Shown here: positions 1 to 12,600 of the stretch, piece after piece
Numbering within the stretch: the stretch's first letter is position 1
Layout: every line of letters begins with the position of its first letter
Origin: Ditylenchus dipsaci
Taxonomy: Eukaryota; Nematoda; Chromadorea; Rhabditida; Anguinidae
Length of the DNA stretch: 64,000 nucleotides
Assembly: GCA_004194705.1 (NCBI GenBank)
Contig: SADC01000855.1
Span: forward strand, 1 to 64,000
Direction of reading: 5' to 3'
Program-made: the position numbers and the translations under genes
Notes under the pieces: generated by a model
Seen by the model: the letters and a program-made list of their open reading frames with translations, nothing else
Database searches by the model: none
What the model was told of the DNA's origin: nothing

Positions 1-151
1 ATGAATTTCTCCGAGGTATTTTCCAGCGTATGCATCATATTACCAATCCACCGCTCATTATTTAGATTGCCCACAGTCGTGGGTCTCATATTTCATTCGT
101 CAGCGACAATTCGACAAGTAGGTTTCCTTCATCTTTTTTTTTCTATTTTAG

Positions 152-246
152 ATCAATCATTTAGGTACAAGAGAGAATACTTCGTAGCGGAAGCTGCCGA
201 TGGAAACTCTCTTAAGTGTGTGCCCAAAGCTGGAACCGAGGACTAA
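152..246 (+). CDS. Possible terminal exon of an unknown gene
   Basis: A pyrimidine-rich tract ending TTTTAG at 142-151 precedes a short open frame that encodes a charged tail (...RYKREYFVAEAADG...) and stops at 244-246. The upstream exon would end near position 117, where a GTAGGT donor-like site lies. The frame that joins correctly has an upstream stop at about position 63, so either the true donor differs or there is a base error. I do not recognise the protein. The window starts inside this gene, so only the 3' end is visible. Composition looks coding, but the evidence is one splice site plus a short frame. Confidence 0.35.
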
Positions 247-3200
247 ATTGACTGTATAATTCGAACCGAACGAGGTTGGGGTTTTCATTTACTTAGAGGT
301 TTTCAGCAGCACTTTGCGACAGTTGAAGCTCGTCATAACGTAGGTTTAAGGTCAGAAGTTTGCTCCTACAGGTACAACACCTTTTTCAACCTGACTTTTT
401 GAAGTTTTTTTGAACAATTCTGTTTTTACAGTCTGGCCCTAAATATGTGAGGATTCGATTTTCAATTGTTTACGAAAATTAAAAATATGTTTTCTAAAAA
501 AGGAAAAACCCGATCTGATCAAAATTTTGTTTTTAAAGAGTTTTTGCTTTTTTTAGAGAATAAATTTTGTATCTGCAAAAATTGATCGGCAAAATCAGAA
601 TTCTTGTATATTTGGGACCAGATTGTCAAATAGAAGCTTGAAAAAATGTCTGTCAAAAAGTATCGAACCGGTAAACTTGCCCGGTCCCTTGAATACGTTA
701 TAACGTGCGTCGAGTGTTACCTCTACTATCCTCATATATTATTTTCCATCTCATTTTTCCTGAATTTCAGGTGCTTCCGTTAAACTATTGGTGATGCCAA
801 ACTGTATATGATTGCTTTCACAGATGAAGGAATCTAGCTACGGAAAATAGTTGTGTGCAAATACCTGTATGAATATGTCTAAAATAAAACCATGTGTCTT
901 ACTTGTAAAGTTTGGCTTTTCCTGAAGTTGCTCATACTTGTCTCCCTCTAATGGCTTGTTCACGTTCTTCGAGTTCGAATAGAGGTGTTCATGCATTCAT
1001 AAATCCGAACTCGAACTCTAGCTCGGGGTTTCACGTGCTTCGAGTTCGCGTTGAGCTTTAAAATGTTTACGTATACAGTTTACATCACCCAGGATTTTGG
1101 CCCGGAAGCGGTCAAAAGCTACTTAAAGTTGGGATTTGGGGTTTTACTACAAGGAAATCCAAGTTATATGCAGTCGACGCCTCTATATAGATAACCCGAT
1201 CTATTCTAGATCTATTCACTATTCTATCTATTCACCTCGTCCAGATAGGTTGCAGATGTAGCAATGATTGACTGGGATGCGCCTTTTTCAGTTCCCATCA
1301 TTTTCGCTTGTAGGCTATAAATAAAGTTCTATAAAAGGGAAAAACGAATCACAGAAAATACCTTTCATACAAGCTGTCTATTTCCCTGAAGCCCTCGCTT
1401 ATCCAATGACTCTGATGGCTGCTCCGCTCTTTCTGCTCGCTGCATCATTGATTTGCTAGCTGGACTATAAAGGAAGATCTGATCCTTCTTTATTGAAAAA
1501 GGACATTAGCATTCTGAGCAGCGGCATCACATAAGTGCATGAAAATTCGAGAGCCAGCGCGTTTTGTTCTTGGAGAATAGGTATATCTACCACGCAATCT
1601 CATTAAAGATGTCGACAAGCAAATTTGGTGGCATTGTAGTCAGTTATCATCTTTGGTTTGCCACTTTTGTGCACCTCAGGCTGTGATGTTTGGTGGAGTA
1701 GAGCATTACTTGCTTTCTTGGACGAGCTTGAAGCATTCATCGAAGTTTCATGCTCCTGAAGACAAATTATCGGATATTTATTTATTATCGGATTCAGATG
1801 TGCCTTGAATGTAGCTTTCGAACAAGCCACGCTTCTGTTCGAATCGGAAAACCAAGGCTGAATATTAAACCGAAGGCTGAAAAAAAAAGGACAAAAGAGA
1901 GAGATACCTAAGGCCAAAGCGAGAGATAAAGCAAAAAACCTTTAGGAATCTTTCAGAGAAATCTTCAGCTCTTGTAGACATAATTGTGAATAAGGAATAA
2001 TTGAACATAATACTAGATAGGTCAGCTTGATCTGCTTTATCAACTGATATCAAAAGAAAGATAAGTAAAATATTGAAATTTGGAAAACTCTATATTAGGG
2101 AAATTTGATGACTGATCTTGTTCGCCTGTTATTTCTTTGACAGTTCTGTCTTAAAAGCTGGAACTAAAAAGTTTACTATGTTGTAGCTGGGCGGGAATTC
2201 TCGTATCTTTTATGACCAAAAAGCATAGAAAATGTCAAATTTCAAACTTTTGAGCAAAGTTTGGCTTAAAGATAAGAATTTCGGCAGTGGACTTGTGTTG
2301 AGCAATGGTTGGGGTTATAATCTTTTTTGAAATTAAACATCGACTCACATATATTCTTTAGGATAGCACAACTCTCGCGGTCATTTTGCACTTAAGTAGT
2401 ATGCCGAGATACCAATTTAAGTAAGCAGCGACACAAACGTCACGTACCTAGGTGGACACCAGATACCGAAAATAACCATTGCTTCGCGAGCACCTGGGAG
2501 TGGCCAAAAGGTGATTTTGAATTTCCATTTTTTTTGTGAAACATGCTCAGCGAGAGACTCGCTGAGCATTTTCTACCGTTAGTAACTCAGCCCTTGCGTG
2601 TTAATAAAAGTCTCGAGTTCTCTGGCCTTCGGTATCTTCTCTTTTTGCTTGCTTTTTTTTTCAGCTTTCGGTTAACACGCCCAATACGGATCGTAGTCCT
2701 GTATATTCTGACTCAGAATTTTACGCTGAACACGATGGTGCGGGTCCCCCGCTCAATCATTGATGGAGTAGGTGAAAAGGCTCTGCAAGGTAACAAGTTG
2801 TGGATGGTCAAAACCAGCTGGATACCACAGGTTTTCAAGTGGTGCTTCCTGAACGCTGTGCTGCACCTTTGTTCATAATACGCCAAGTACCGCAAGGAGC
2901 TGAGCTTTTTATCATACTACACATAGCCCGTTTTTATTTATAAAGTAAATCAAAATCACCACTATTCATAGTAGAGATTCTCATTATGTTTAAATCTGAC
3001 TTCCTACGAGCATTACTTCATTTTAGGACAATACCTAGCTAATCCTTTAACAAAAGATTTGAGCAGAAGCCCGCAGTTATTTGATACTAAACACAGCAAT
3101 ATTGTATCATAAAATCGTGGCAAAATATGCAAAAACAATATATAAGTTGGCTCAATGAACTTCCTCTAATTTTTTTGCGCATGAAACCTTGTTTTTCAAC

Positions 3201-3390
3201 ACCGGATTCGTGTTCAGCAAGGTCGATTTGCATATAAAACTAGTTTTTAAATTCATAAGTCACACGCCCCCTAAAATTCAAAATGTTATTGCAGTTCAAG
3301 ACAAACAAAACACCAAGAATATTTTCTATGAAATTCAAATTTTTCAAACAAAATTTCCATTTTTTTTAAATTTCTATTTTTTGGGCAGGA
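247..3390. other. No gene recognised
   Basis: No supported coding exon was found in this 3.1-kb stretch. Positions about 412-720 resemble a decayed CAGTCGACTC-type element like the one at 45713-46157 (shared blocks are the 'tttttacagtctgg...' segment and a closing 'cccggtccct...gcgtcgag'). A short perfect inverted repeat (ATGCTCAGCGAG / CTCGCTGAGCAT) lies at 2543-2569. The 111-residue frame over it has no recognisable domain. Confidence 0.5.
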
Positions 3391-3397
3391 GAAGAGT

Positions 3398-3613
3398 GCG
3401 CCAAATCACTTTGCGACAATTCAATTTGCGCCAAAATCACTTTGCGACAATTCAATTTGCGCCAAAATCACTTTGCGCCAAATCACTTTGAAACAATTCA
3501 ATTTGCGCCAATGCAATTTGGGCCAAAATAAAATTGCGCCAAAATCACTTTGCGACAATTCAATTTGCGCCACAATCAAGTTGCGCCAAATCACTTTGCG
3601 CCACTATTTCTAC
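3398..3613. repeat. Tandem array of GCGCCAAA-TCACTTTGCG units
   Basis: About nine degenerate units alternate TTTGCGCCA, AATCACTTTGCG and ACAATTCAA. The array flanks the plus-strand half of the MULE remnant. A related array in the opposite arrangement (GCGGCCAAATGAGTT units) lies at 4880-4975. The pair probably marks the ends of one element of about 1.6 kb. Confidence 0.7.
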
Positions 3614-3734
3614 CGATTTCGGTGCCAAATGACGGTTATTATTATTGCCCATTGATTAAGATGTTTGTAGTGCCGTTTATGTTGTTTTTTGCTTGTTTAC
3701 TGCTGTTTTTTTTAACTGTTTTCATCGTTCAGAT

Positions 3735-4411
3735 ATGGCCAACGAATATCGTACTGAAAAAGGAAAAATCATGGGGTTCTGCAATGGCTACACAATGAGC
3801 TTTCGTCGAGTGCGCCAGCATGATGGAAAGTGGATATGGCGATGCACGAAAAAAGGCTGTGGAGGAACTGCGACATCTGCAAATGGCGAGGATCTGGTCG
3901 AAGAGAATCTACATTATGGGCATTTGCCGGACAAGAGCTAGTCGAAGTAAGTTTTGTGCCTTGCGTTTGCGTCGTGTCAACGATGTCTGTTTCTAGGTCA
4001 AAAAGAGAATCTCAGATGCGGTCTTAGCGGCAGAAAGCAATCGTGACACGCCGCTAGAAGCATTGTCGATGGAGCCTTTGAAGACTTTCGGGAGAACTTC
4101 TTCTTACAATGCCGGCAAGAGAAACACTGAGGGCGCGCCTGACTCGTCATCGCAGCAAAGATATTGGAGCCGTGAACAGAAGAGACAACAGCACCGAGTG
4201 GCGGATAGCGTCAAGCAAACGAAGGACGGAAGGGCTTTTCTTCATTATGACTCAGGTACGGGATATTTTGGTTGTTGCTGGTGTCTGCTTTACTTGTAAA
4301 TTTGTAGCCACGGACAGGTATCTTGGGCCACCGTTAGAACCAGGATTCTTTATTGACGACCAAGAACTTGCACACAACAACATTTGGATAACAAAAAGGG
4401 GACTAATTTAA
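3735..4411 (+). pseudogene. FLYWCH zinc-finger end of a MULE-type transposase (remnant)
   Basis: From the ATG at 3735 the frame encodes a FLYWCH-like zinc finger: a Tyr-rich start (residues 4-18), then W-x-C-x5-C and a closing H-x2-H (HYGH). This is the fold that heads many animal MULE (Phantom-like) transposases. An intron about 3947-3996 (GTAAGT...TTCTAG) leads to an exon that continues with a Lys/Arg-Ala helix (KKRISDAVLAAE...), the usual segment after FLYWCH. A further exon follows from about 4308 to 4411. One frame slip is needed near 3930. The catalytic RNase-H domain is missing, and the matching C-terminus lies on the opposite strand just downstream. The element is therefore dead and rearranged. 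Confidence 0.7.
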
Positions 4412-4520
4412 CAAGCACAAACAATTTAAATTGCTATTAGATCTTCTCCTCCTCTTGTTCGGATTCTTCCTCAGCTTCTAGAAAGACGGACGAACGGGAA
4501 CTTGGCCAAGTTGTGCTGCA

Positions 4521-4860
4521 CTACTTGAGATACTCCATTCTGTGCTCTGGCTGATACTCCTCCGCTAAGGCCTTCAGATTCGCTTCACGCTTTTCATATT
4601 CAGGGCGACGAGGCTGGCGAAAAACTTCAGCAGGATTTGCTCTAGCTCTATGATAATTTATATCACCAGAGTTAAAGCCACTTAAAATAAAAGTTAAAAT
4701 ACCGGACAACCATATGACGAGTCTTCTCTTCGGCTTTAAGACGGATGATGAACTGACTTAGAGACATGTGCGCCTTGCGGAACCGACCGTCGAAACCTTT
4801 ATGCCACCCTCCATGTGATTATTCGTTCTTGGAAGACCATTGAGCGCCGCACAATTGCAA
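4521..4860 (-). pseudogene. C-terminal part of a MULE-type transposase (remnant)
   Basis: Read on the minus strand, about 4860-4703 encodes the conserved MULE end motif R-T-N-N-x-x-E-G-W-H (here TNNHMEG, then WHKGFDGRF after a one-base slip), followed by a Ser-Leu-x-x-Phe-Ile helix with Lys/Glu residues. An intron at 4702-4648 (GTATTT...CATAG on minus) leads to a second exon, 4647-4521, rich in Glu/Arg and ending LAEEYQPEHRMEYLK. That matches the tail of FLYWCH-MULE proteins. It faces the FLYWCH half at 3735-4411, so one part has been inverted or two copies have fused. No catalytic core lies between them. Confidence 0.65.
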
Positions 4861-4879
4861 TTCCAAATAAAACAAATAA

Positions 4880-4975
4880 GTGCGGCCAAATGAGTTGCGA
4901 CTAAATGAGTTGCGGCCAAATGAGTGCGGCCAAATGAGTGCGGCCAAATGAGTTGCGGCCAAATGATTGTATACG
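4880..4975. repeat. Tandem array of GCGGCCAAATGAGTT units
   Basis: Five to six units of TGCGGCCAAATGAG(T) lie directly beside the MULE C-terminal remnant. This is probably the other end of the element that begins with the 3398-3613 array. Confidence 0.6.
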
Positions 4976-6114
4976 GTATTTGGCGTGTTAACTCTCCAAC
5001 GTTGGAGTTGGAGTAAATTGTGTTCACGTTGCCAAATACTCAAATAAATCTTAATATTTTTGGAATAATATGAGAAAAAGCAGAGTTATTGCTTATATAC
5101 GAAACATCATATTTATAAAGTTGCCACTAATTGATCGATTTACCACTGGGATGTCAGTGGTAATCCACTAGAATTTTAGACTTTCTCTCATTCCAGTGAC
5201 AGTTACTGGTTGGCCACTGGCAGTTTGGTGGACTTCCACTGAAATTCATTTTTTCATGCGTGTATCCAATTGTGAGTTATTGCATGAGATTTATTCACAT
5301 TTACTCACAATACAATTGAGCAATAATGTAATAACAACCAAAAAAGATCAGGTTGTATCTTAAATTTGGCTAGCCTACGGCTACACAACTTGTTTTTACT
5401 GTCCACTATTGAGTAATAATAATAGAAATGACTGTAATAATAATAGCAATGGCCACTACTCTATTGCTGCACACACTTCCCGGCAGACAATGTGAAGAAA
5501 AGAGAAGCCATAACGAGTTATTGGATAATCAGCAGCGGTTGTTGCGCTGTCAGCCAACTATCAATGATGACGCAAGCACCAACCTCAATGCTCATGCAAT
5601 GGGTGGATATAACCAGGCAAGGGCATCATCCAACTAGTATCTTTCAAAAGGCAATCCCTCACTGTATTTACAAAAAACATCCAGTTTTCTCAGAGGTACT
5701 ACCACCACCTCTGGTGTTATCCACTGCTGATCTGTTCATCGAGGTTTTCGCTTGTATATAACAGTTTGTTTAGAAAGCGAAAAAACTATTGTTCTCGTCA
5801 ATGGCAACAAATTTGAAAGATTCCTAATCTAGAGTATAAAGATTGCGCACTTTTCTGTTTGTTCTAGCTAAAATTTGATTGTTAAATGTATTTTACCGTT
5901 ATATTGCTAGTCCTACACTTTTCCCAGAGGTAGACAATAGGGTAGGACGCAACCGTTGATGGGTAGTTTCAGTTAGCCGGGTTAAATCTTTCATGAAGAC
6001 CAGATTTTAGTTAAAAAATCAGTTTTGAAAGACAGAAGCTGGAGTACAGAATCCCGAAAACCAGTTTAAACGACGTTTTTACGCGATTTAACCACTTTAA
6101 CCTTTGACCACTTT
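4976..6114. other. No gene recognised
   Basis: About 5115-5245 is rich in CACTGG/CCAGTG words and resembles the hairpin at 27400-27588. Short open frames at 5428-5761 show no domain, splice context or composition that would support a gene. Confidence 0.45.
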
Positions 6115-6643
6115 GACCACGTATAGAAAAGATGAAAAAACGATTAATAAAACACTTTTCACAAAAATTGTTTTTTTACCGAAAATCAACTTTTTGGGAG
6201 TGATTGGAAGAACCAAACGCAAAGCAAAAAGTCAAATTTGGCTTTTAGCCTTATTAGGCCAAAAGCCAAAGCCAAATCCGGCTTTGGCTTTTTCAATCAC
6301 TGCTTTTTGGCCGTTTTGGAGGGTCCTCAGATACGCTATTTGGTGGGTTTTTACCCTGTTTTGGTCACTGGAGCTCGGCAAAAAGAGTCTCTATATACAT
6401 GTTTGATCGAAAGCCTTGCTCGGAATCATGTCTAAGGTAAGTCTGACCCATCAATCCCCCTGCGCTTCCAAAAGGGTCGCACATACACATACCGCGCCGA
6501 CCCAAAGTGGCCGCAGGGGGCTTGGAGTTGAGATGTGCACACACACATACCTTAGACAGAAATCACTCGAAAGTGACTCTGGATGCATAAAATGTATGCA
6601 TACCAGAGTCTTTTTATGCGGTAGGCCCCAGTTAACAAAACTA
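6115..6643. repeat. LIR-1 palindrome, left part, split by an insertion
   Basis: This is a diverged copy of the long-inverted-repeat family seen best at 10469-11218 (called LIR-1 here). It has GTCTAAGGTAAGT at about 6432, a CG-rich centre, then ACCTTAGAC, the TCACTCGAAAGTGACTCTGG motif and GCGGTAGGCCCCAGT. At 6643 the sequence breaks. The next LIR-1 segment ('ggtacccaggtaccc...attgcc') resumes after about 8891, on the far side of the TA-flanked element. Confidence 0.7.
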
Positions 6644-7024
6644 CCGTATTTCCTCGATTAACTCCCCATGCTCTAATAACTGCCCATCCCTCTAATATTG
6701 CCCATATTAAATTCCATGTGGTTAATATTTATACATCAAATTTTAAACAAACTAATCAACAAATACAGACATATTATCTTTATTTAAAAAAATTCAAGTT
6801 ATGTTATGTTATTTTGACTTTTAGTACGCTGGTAAAATAACCGATTGTCCCGGCTGATATAAAATGGAAAATTGTTCCCGGTTCATATGAAAAGACCACT
6901 TTTAACAACTGTATGAATGACAACAACTCTATGAATTTAAATGCAACTTATCTGGCTATGACTTACTTTTGTCAAGTTTTTGTATCATAAAAAGGGGTGA
7001 GTTCTTTGTTCCATCCTTTGTTTC

Positions 7025-7640
7025 AGCCAAACCGGTTTTGGCCAATGTAATGATTCTTTTTGGCCAATCTTTTAGTTCTGCCAGTCGAGTTTTGGCCAAT
7101 ATATTACTTGAGCCAGTCGAGTTTTGGCCAATCTTTTAGTTTAGGTACTATCCAGGTTTAAATTTTTGGGTCATCTAGGTGGGTCACCACCTGGACCAGT
7201 AGTACCTACCTGGATTTTGGGATTCGGAATCCGAATTTCGGATGAGTGAAATCGGGATTTCTGTCTTATCAAAGCCATCTCACCACACGATTTTACATTT
7301 GATAGCATGGTTTGTTTTGACTTAAAATTTTTTAAAATTTTCACGTACTCCAAGTGGAGATCTATCTACCCGAGGGTTAGTTACGCTAGATGTTGAGATA
7401 TGAATAGGTAAAAGCCTAATTTAGTCTAACAAACAAAAACAAACTTGATTGGTCCAACTACTATATTGGCCAAAACCGGACTGGCTCAAGTAGTATATTG
7501 GCCAAAACTCGACTGGCAGAACTAAAAGATTGGCCAAAACTCGACTGGCAGAACTAAAAGATTGGCCAAACCCGATTGACAGAATCATTACATTGGCCAA
7601 AACCGGATTGGCTGAAACAAAGGATTGGCCAAAGTCCGAC
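7025..7640. repeat. TTGGCCAAAAC / GACTGGC repeat arrays, inverted pair
   Basis: The left array (7025-7145) reads TTTTGGCCAA...CCAGTCGAG. The right array (7445-7640) is its inverse (ATTGGCCAAAACTCGACTGGC) with about six units. This makes an element of about 600 bp whose ends are short-repeat arrays. The centre (7150-7440) contains no gene. Confidence 0.7.
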
Positions 7641-7699
7641 TGGCGGAACGCCAAGGCTGGTTGAAATTTTTTTTGACTGTACTTCTTTCTGCCCCAAAT

Positions 7700-8190
7700 T
7701 ACTTTTTTCTGCCCTCAAATTTGAAAATAACCCTAATTACTCTTTTTTGCCCCCAAATTACTTTTTTCCGCCCCCAAATTTTCAAAAAAATGCCCGCAAA
7801 TTTTTCTTTAATGGGTTCAGGGCTAATTCACTGTTCCCCACTGCATACAGCTTGGCAAAGTCTTCCATGCACTTAACGCTAAGTCACAATTTTTCGTCTA
7901 TGTGTCACCTATTGACTTCGTCTGGCTGTATGCGGTCGAAAGGTCCCTCTCTACGTGCCTTGGTTCTCCACACCCATTACAGTATGGCTAGGCCTATGTA
8001 ACATAACTGTCGGAGCTCGTTAATTTCTACACAAGATGTTCAAAACACATGAAACCACAAAAGAATCAGAAAAATTGAGTAGGGAACAGTGAATTAGCCC
8101 TGAACCCATTAAAGAAAAATTTGCGGGCATTTTTTGAAAATTTGGGGCAGAAAAAATAATTTGGGAATAAAAAAGTACCGTCCAATTTTT
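7700..8190. repeat. Palindromic element with about 110-bp arms
   Basis: The arm at about 7755-7850 (…ATGCCCGCAAATTTTTC…GGGTTCAGGGCTAATTCACTG) returns inverted at about 8075-8165. Open frames over the arms read as mirror copies of the same peptide, so they are not independent genes. Confidence 0.7.
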
Positions 8191-8890
8191 TTGGCTGAAA
8201 CAAAGTATTGGTTCAAACAAAAGTTTGGCCAAAAAACTTTTAACCAACTCCCCCTCACTAAAAAATGGAGCGAGAAAGACAATCAATTACGAGATTGTTA
8301 GCCAATCATCACTATATAGATTAGTTTGACGATAGTGCTAAATTTAGCTCCATACCCTAGTTAATTCTTCGCTTTATTCAAGCAGATATCTCCGCCGAGT
8401 ATTGCTCGTGGTCCTGGTGTGCGCTGAATTCTTTTAAATCTATGACAAGATGACCTACTGTGGAATGTCCGACCCAATAAGCCTTTTTTCGCCCAACAGG
8501 TTTTAAAATTATCCTAGCTGCACATTTGAGTATGACCTAACGTTCGCTGACCTACCCTGTGCCTAACGCTTTGCTTTAGTGAATTACAAATCTATAGAAA
8601 CTGTAGAAAGGTTGTTTTTATGGCTTGGGTAACTTGTTCTTGTGACCTAGGCAAAATTGTGCAAAATCAAAGGTTGGATTAGCATCACCAATATAAGAAT
8701 TTCTGAATTCCTTCGCAAAATGCCCTACAAATTAAAAAAAAACCCCCATCGAAAAAACCTGGTTCGTCTTTTATTGAAATTTTTCAAACCAAAATTTTTG
8801 TTAAAAAATAACTCCCTACCTCTAACAACTCACCACCCCCGCAGGAGGTTTGAAAAATAACTCCCCGTGGAGAGTTAATACAGGAAATAT

Positions 8891-9696
8891 GATATATTTA
8901 AATCCTATCTTGTTGGGTACCCAGGTACCCTTTAGGTAAAATTGCCTTGGTCCGCCATGGCAAAAATGCAAAAAATTCAAAAAGTGCTGAAAAGTATTTT
9001 ACCAATAATTTTTTTATGCACTTTCACGTTTAAAGCAGCCAAAGTAGCCGTTTAGTCAAAATCTTTTTTTGATGCTCAAAAATCGATAAGCACTGGATGA
9101 AATGGCCCTTTTGACGAGAAATGACCAAATTGTACTTTTTCAAAATTTTGAGTTACGTACCCTGCCTTAGGACATCATTTTGGCTATTTTCGGGCCAGGG
9201 GGATTGTGTACTTTAGCCAAGACGTATTTTTCAAGGTTTTTGAAACATTATAATTTTCAAGATTCTTTCGCTCTTCTTTTTGTTTTTTCACCTAATTTGT
9301 CCTACTTGCTGTTGGGCCGTGTAGCAATTTTTGTGCAAAACAGCCATCAAATGTAAAACATGGCCAACGGATAACAAAATACGCAAAAAATCCGATTATT
9401 TTAAATCCGCCATAGGACTCCTGCTTGAAAATTTGAAAAGCATCTAATTAAGCTTTCAGTCCTATTAGATACGCAAGAAAATGTTATTACCCGACTTGTA
9501 GACACCATTTTAGACGAAAGGGAATCAAAATTCACATGAAAGTCGAAATCGCATCTATCGTTACTAAAGCTTATCTTGATGCTTGAAAATTTCGAGTAGG
9601 TTAGCCGGGGATAAACAAAACTACCCATTTATTATTTGTGTCCTACCTAGTAGAAACATTTTATTTGTTTTTCAAAATATTCAATTTTTTTTTTAG
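8891..9696. other. End of LIR-1 copy, then intergenic or intronic DNA
   Basis: Positions 8891-8960 are the resumed LIR-1 flank. The rest, up to the first Cys-module exon, holds no recognised exon. The missing 5' exons (signal peptide) of the 9697-14331 gene should lie here or further left. Confidence 0.45.
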
Positions 9697-12600
9697 CAAT
9701 TCTCAATTGTTTGGCAGCAATTTCTTGTCGGCGCTGCGTGGGTATGGAACAGATACTTGTCGTTTTGTGTCTTGTCCATTTGGACAGTATTGTATGAACG
9801 GAGTGTGTACTATCTCGGCTGCTGCTGGTTTGGGAACTGCGGGTGCTGGTTTAGGCGGATATGGAGGAGGGCTCGGCCTAGCTGGCGGAGGACTTTTTGG
9901 TTCTGCTAATAAATGTGAGAAATATTTAGAATTTTTTGATTACATGAATGACTGCAAAAGCGGGGCGCAACCGACTCGCCAACGCCATAACTCGCCAAAG
10001 CAAAATACTCGCCAATTTTTTTTTGGCGAGTATTCTCGAGCTCGGAGCCAGAGCAAGAGCCAGAGCGTTATGCACCACTGCATAGAGGGCCGTAAATCAA
10101 GTTTTTCGTTGGCGACTTTTGCCGCTGACGAGTTTTTGCAATGACACGATTTGACGTTGGCGAGTCTTTTGCGTTGGTGAGTTTTCGGATGTTTGCCTTG
10201 GTCCCCATGTCATTTTTAATGTGATTTTTAGGCTAAAACTTAGGCAATGGTAGGCCAGCGTATGTTACGATGGACTTAAACATGAGTCTAATATATGTTT
10301 GAGTCTGTCCTAACATACGCTGGCCTACGCTTGCCTAAGGCTAAACCCTAAAAAGTCTTTAAAAACGATAGGGAGACCAAGGCAAAAATAACACCCTCAT
10401 TGTGGAATAGAGCCGATCCTTGGTCCCTTTTGTTGTTTTTATGACGTTCCGCAAAAATATCTACATGGAAATTGTCGGTACTTATTCGGTTGGGGGGGGG
10501 CGGGTTTTTCACTGATTTAAAATAGTGTTTGAACGTCTTCTAAGTAATTTATATGTACTAAAAACGATAAAAAGTTGTTTTGCGATATTTTTCTACATTA
10601 AAAGATGATTTTTCGAAAAAATTTTTGACCAAAATTTCACTTTCTGCCTTGGGGGACCAAGGCAAACTTCCTTACTTTAGGGTATTTTACCCCGTTTTGG
10701 TCACTGGAGCTGGGCAAAAAGAGCCTTTGTATGCATTTTTGATCAAGAGTCTTGCTCGGAATTATGTCTAAGGTAAGTGAGTGCGCGCATCTCTAACCAA
10801 CCAAGCCCCTGCGCCCCCGAAGGGGCGCAGGGGCTTGGTTGCTTGGGGTTGAGATGCGCACACCCACATACCTTAGACGCAAATCACTCGAAAGTGACTC
10901 TGGATGCATAAAAATGTATGCATACCAGAGTTTCTTTATGCGGTAGGCCCCAGTCAACAAAACTATGTTCAAATTCCATCTTTTTGTGGTATCCAGGTAC
11001 CCTTTCAGGTTGGATTGCCTTGGGGACCAAAGCAAAAAGTCGAATTTCAGTCAAAAAATTTTTTTTTCTAAAAATCAATTTTTATGTAAAAAAGTGTCAG
11101 AAAATAACTTTTTTATCGTTTCTAGCACATAAAATTACTTAGAAGACGTTTAAACACTATTTCTAAATCAGTGAAAAACCCGCCCCCCCCCCCAACCGAA
11201 TAAGTGCCAAATTGTCTACACCACAAAAACCAACCTTTAAAAAGGGGGCTAAATTCTGGAATACCCACCCCAGCAAATCAAATAAAAAAATTCATTAGGC
11301 GCTTTTATAGTTTTATTTGCTTTTTCTACACTTTTCACAATTTTATCATAAAAAAAGTGAAAACTAAAAAGGGCAAAATTAAAATTTTTTCAAAAAAATC
11401 TTTTGGGGGACTAAGGTTATTTGCTGGGGTGGGTATTCCAGAATTGCACCGAAATGGGCAGCTAACAGTTAACTATTCGTCAAAGTTAACTTTTTCGTTA
11501 ACTATATTTTTAAAGTATGCGCTGAAACAGTGGATTGCTACAGTGGCCAAATTTGCCAAGGTGGAAGATGCACCTTCACCACCGGAATCAGCGGACTTGG
11601 AACAGCTGCTTACTCTGGACTAGGTGGTTATGGAACTGGGCTGGGCTCCTATGGCACAGGTTTAGGTGGTTATGGTCTAGGAAATGGACTAGGTACCGGC
11701 CTTGGCTACGGAGGTGGTTTAGGAGACGGTGCAGGAATGTACTCTCCTTACTCCTCTTCATCACTAATCTCACCCTATGGCTCATATACTGCCCTTGCTT
11801 CTCTGATTGGCAAGCTTATTATTTGCTTCAAACCAATCTGTATTGCCCTTTGTAGATCGTCCGTCAGGTGTGATGATGTGTACCCTGATCCAGGATTGTG
11901 CAAATGGCCAAATATGTGTAAATGGATATTGCTCGCAGAGTAATGTAGCTTATGGTGGATCTCAGGCAGTAAAAACTCCAACAAGTTTGATTTTAGATCG
12001 GGCTGTTCAAAAATTTGTTTGGATTAAGAAAATTATAATACCAGCTTGCTCCATTTTTTGGCTTGAGTTCAGAATCCCCCCCCCCCACGGGACTGATCAG
12101 GTGGAGGAGATAACTTCATATTCGTGTTTCTCGACCCCGATTTCATGAGAAAGCCGCGCGTTTTTTTGGTTTGAGAAAAAAAAATTTTCGAACCACAGGG
12201 GGGGTATCATGGTTTTTTAGTCAAAATTTGAAAAATTTAAAATGGCGCCTTTTGAATTTAAAAGGATAAGGGCTGTATTGGGAGGGGAGGGAATAAAAGG
12301 GGCCACTAATCACGCAGGGCACTAACAAGAAGATGTTGAACATAGTTTTGAATACTGGGGCCTACCGCATGAATAAACTCTGGTATGCATGCTTTTTCAT
12401 GCATCCAGAGTCACTTTCGAGTGATTTGTGTCTAAGTATGTGGGTGTGCGCATCTCAACTCCAAGCCCCCAAGCCCCTGCGCCCCGAAGGGGCGCAGGGG
12501 CTTGAGAGTTAGAGATGCGCGCACACACTTACCTTAGACATGATTCCGAGAAGTACTCTTGACCATAAAATGCATATAAAGTCTCTTTTTGCCATGGCCC

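Larger units (their letters stand above)
6644..8890. mobile_element. CCGTATT-family TIR element inserted in LIR-1
   Basis: The left end is TA|CCGTATTTCCTC and the right end is a decayed inverted copy near 8875-8890 (GAGTTAATACAGGAAAT...). The same TIR is seen in short copies at 26268-26583 and 46544-46698. The interior carries two other repeat systems (7025-7640 and 7700-8190) and no recognisable transposase. The flanking sequence on both sides belongs to one LIR-1 copy, which supports the outer boundaries. Confidence 0.55.

Noticed and set aside
2543..2878. 111-residue ORF with a perfect inverted repeat at its start
   Set aside because: No domain, no splice support. The overlapping minus frame is equally open, and the inverted repeat is short and isolated.
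10740..10960. Spliced-leader or snRNA gene (leader-like sequence then GTAAGT)
   Set aside because: The word is mirrored on both sides of a palindrome and is part of a dispersed repeat with varying flanks. No Sm-site was identified, so it is treated as transposon core.
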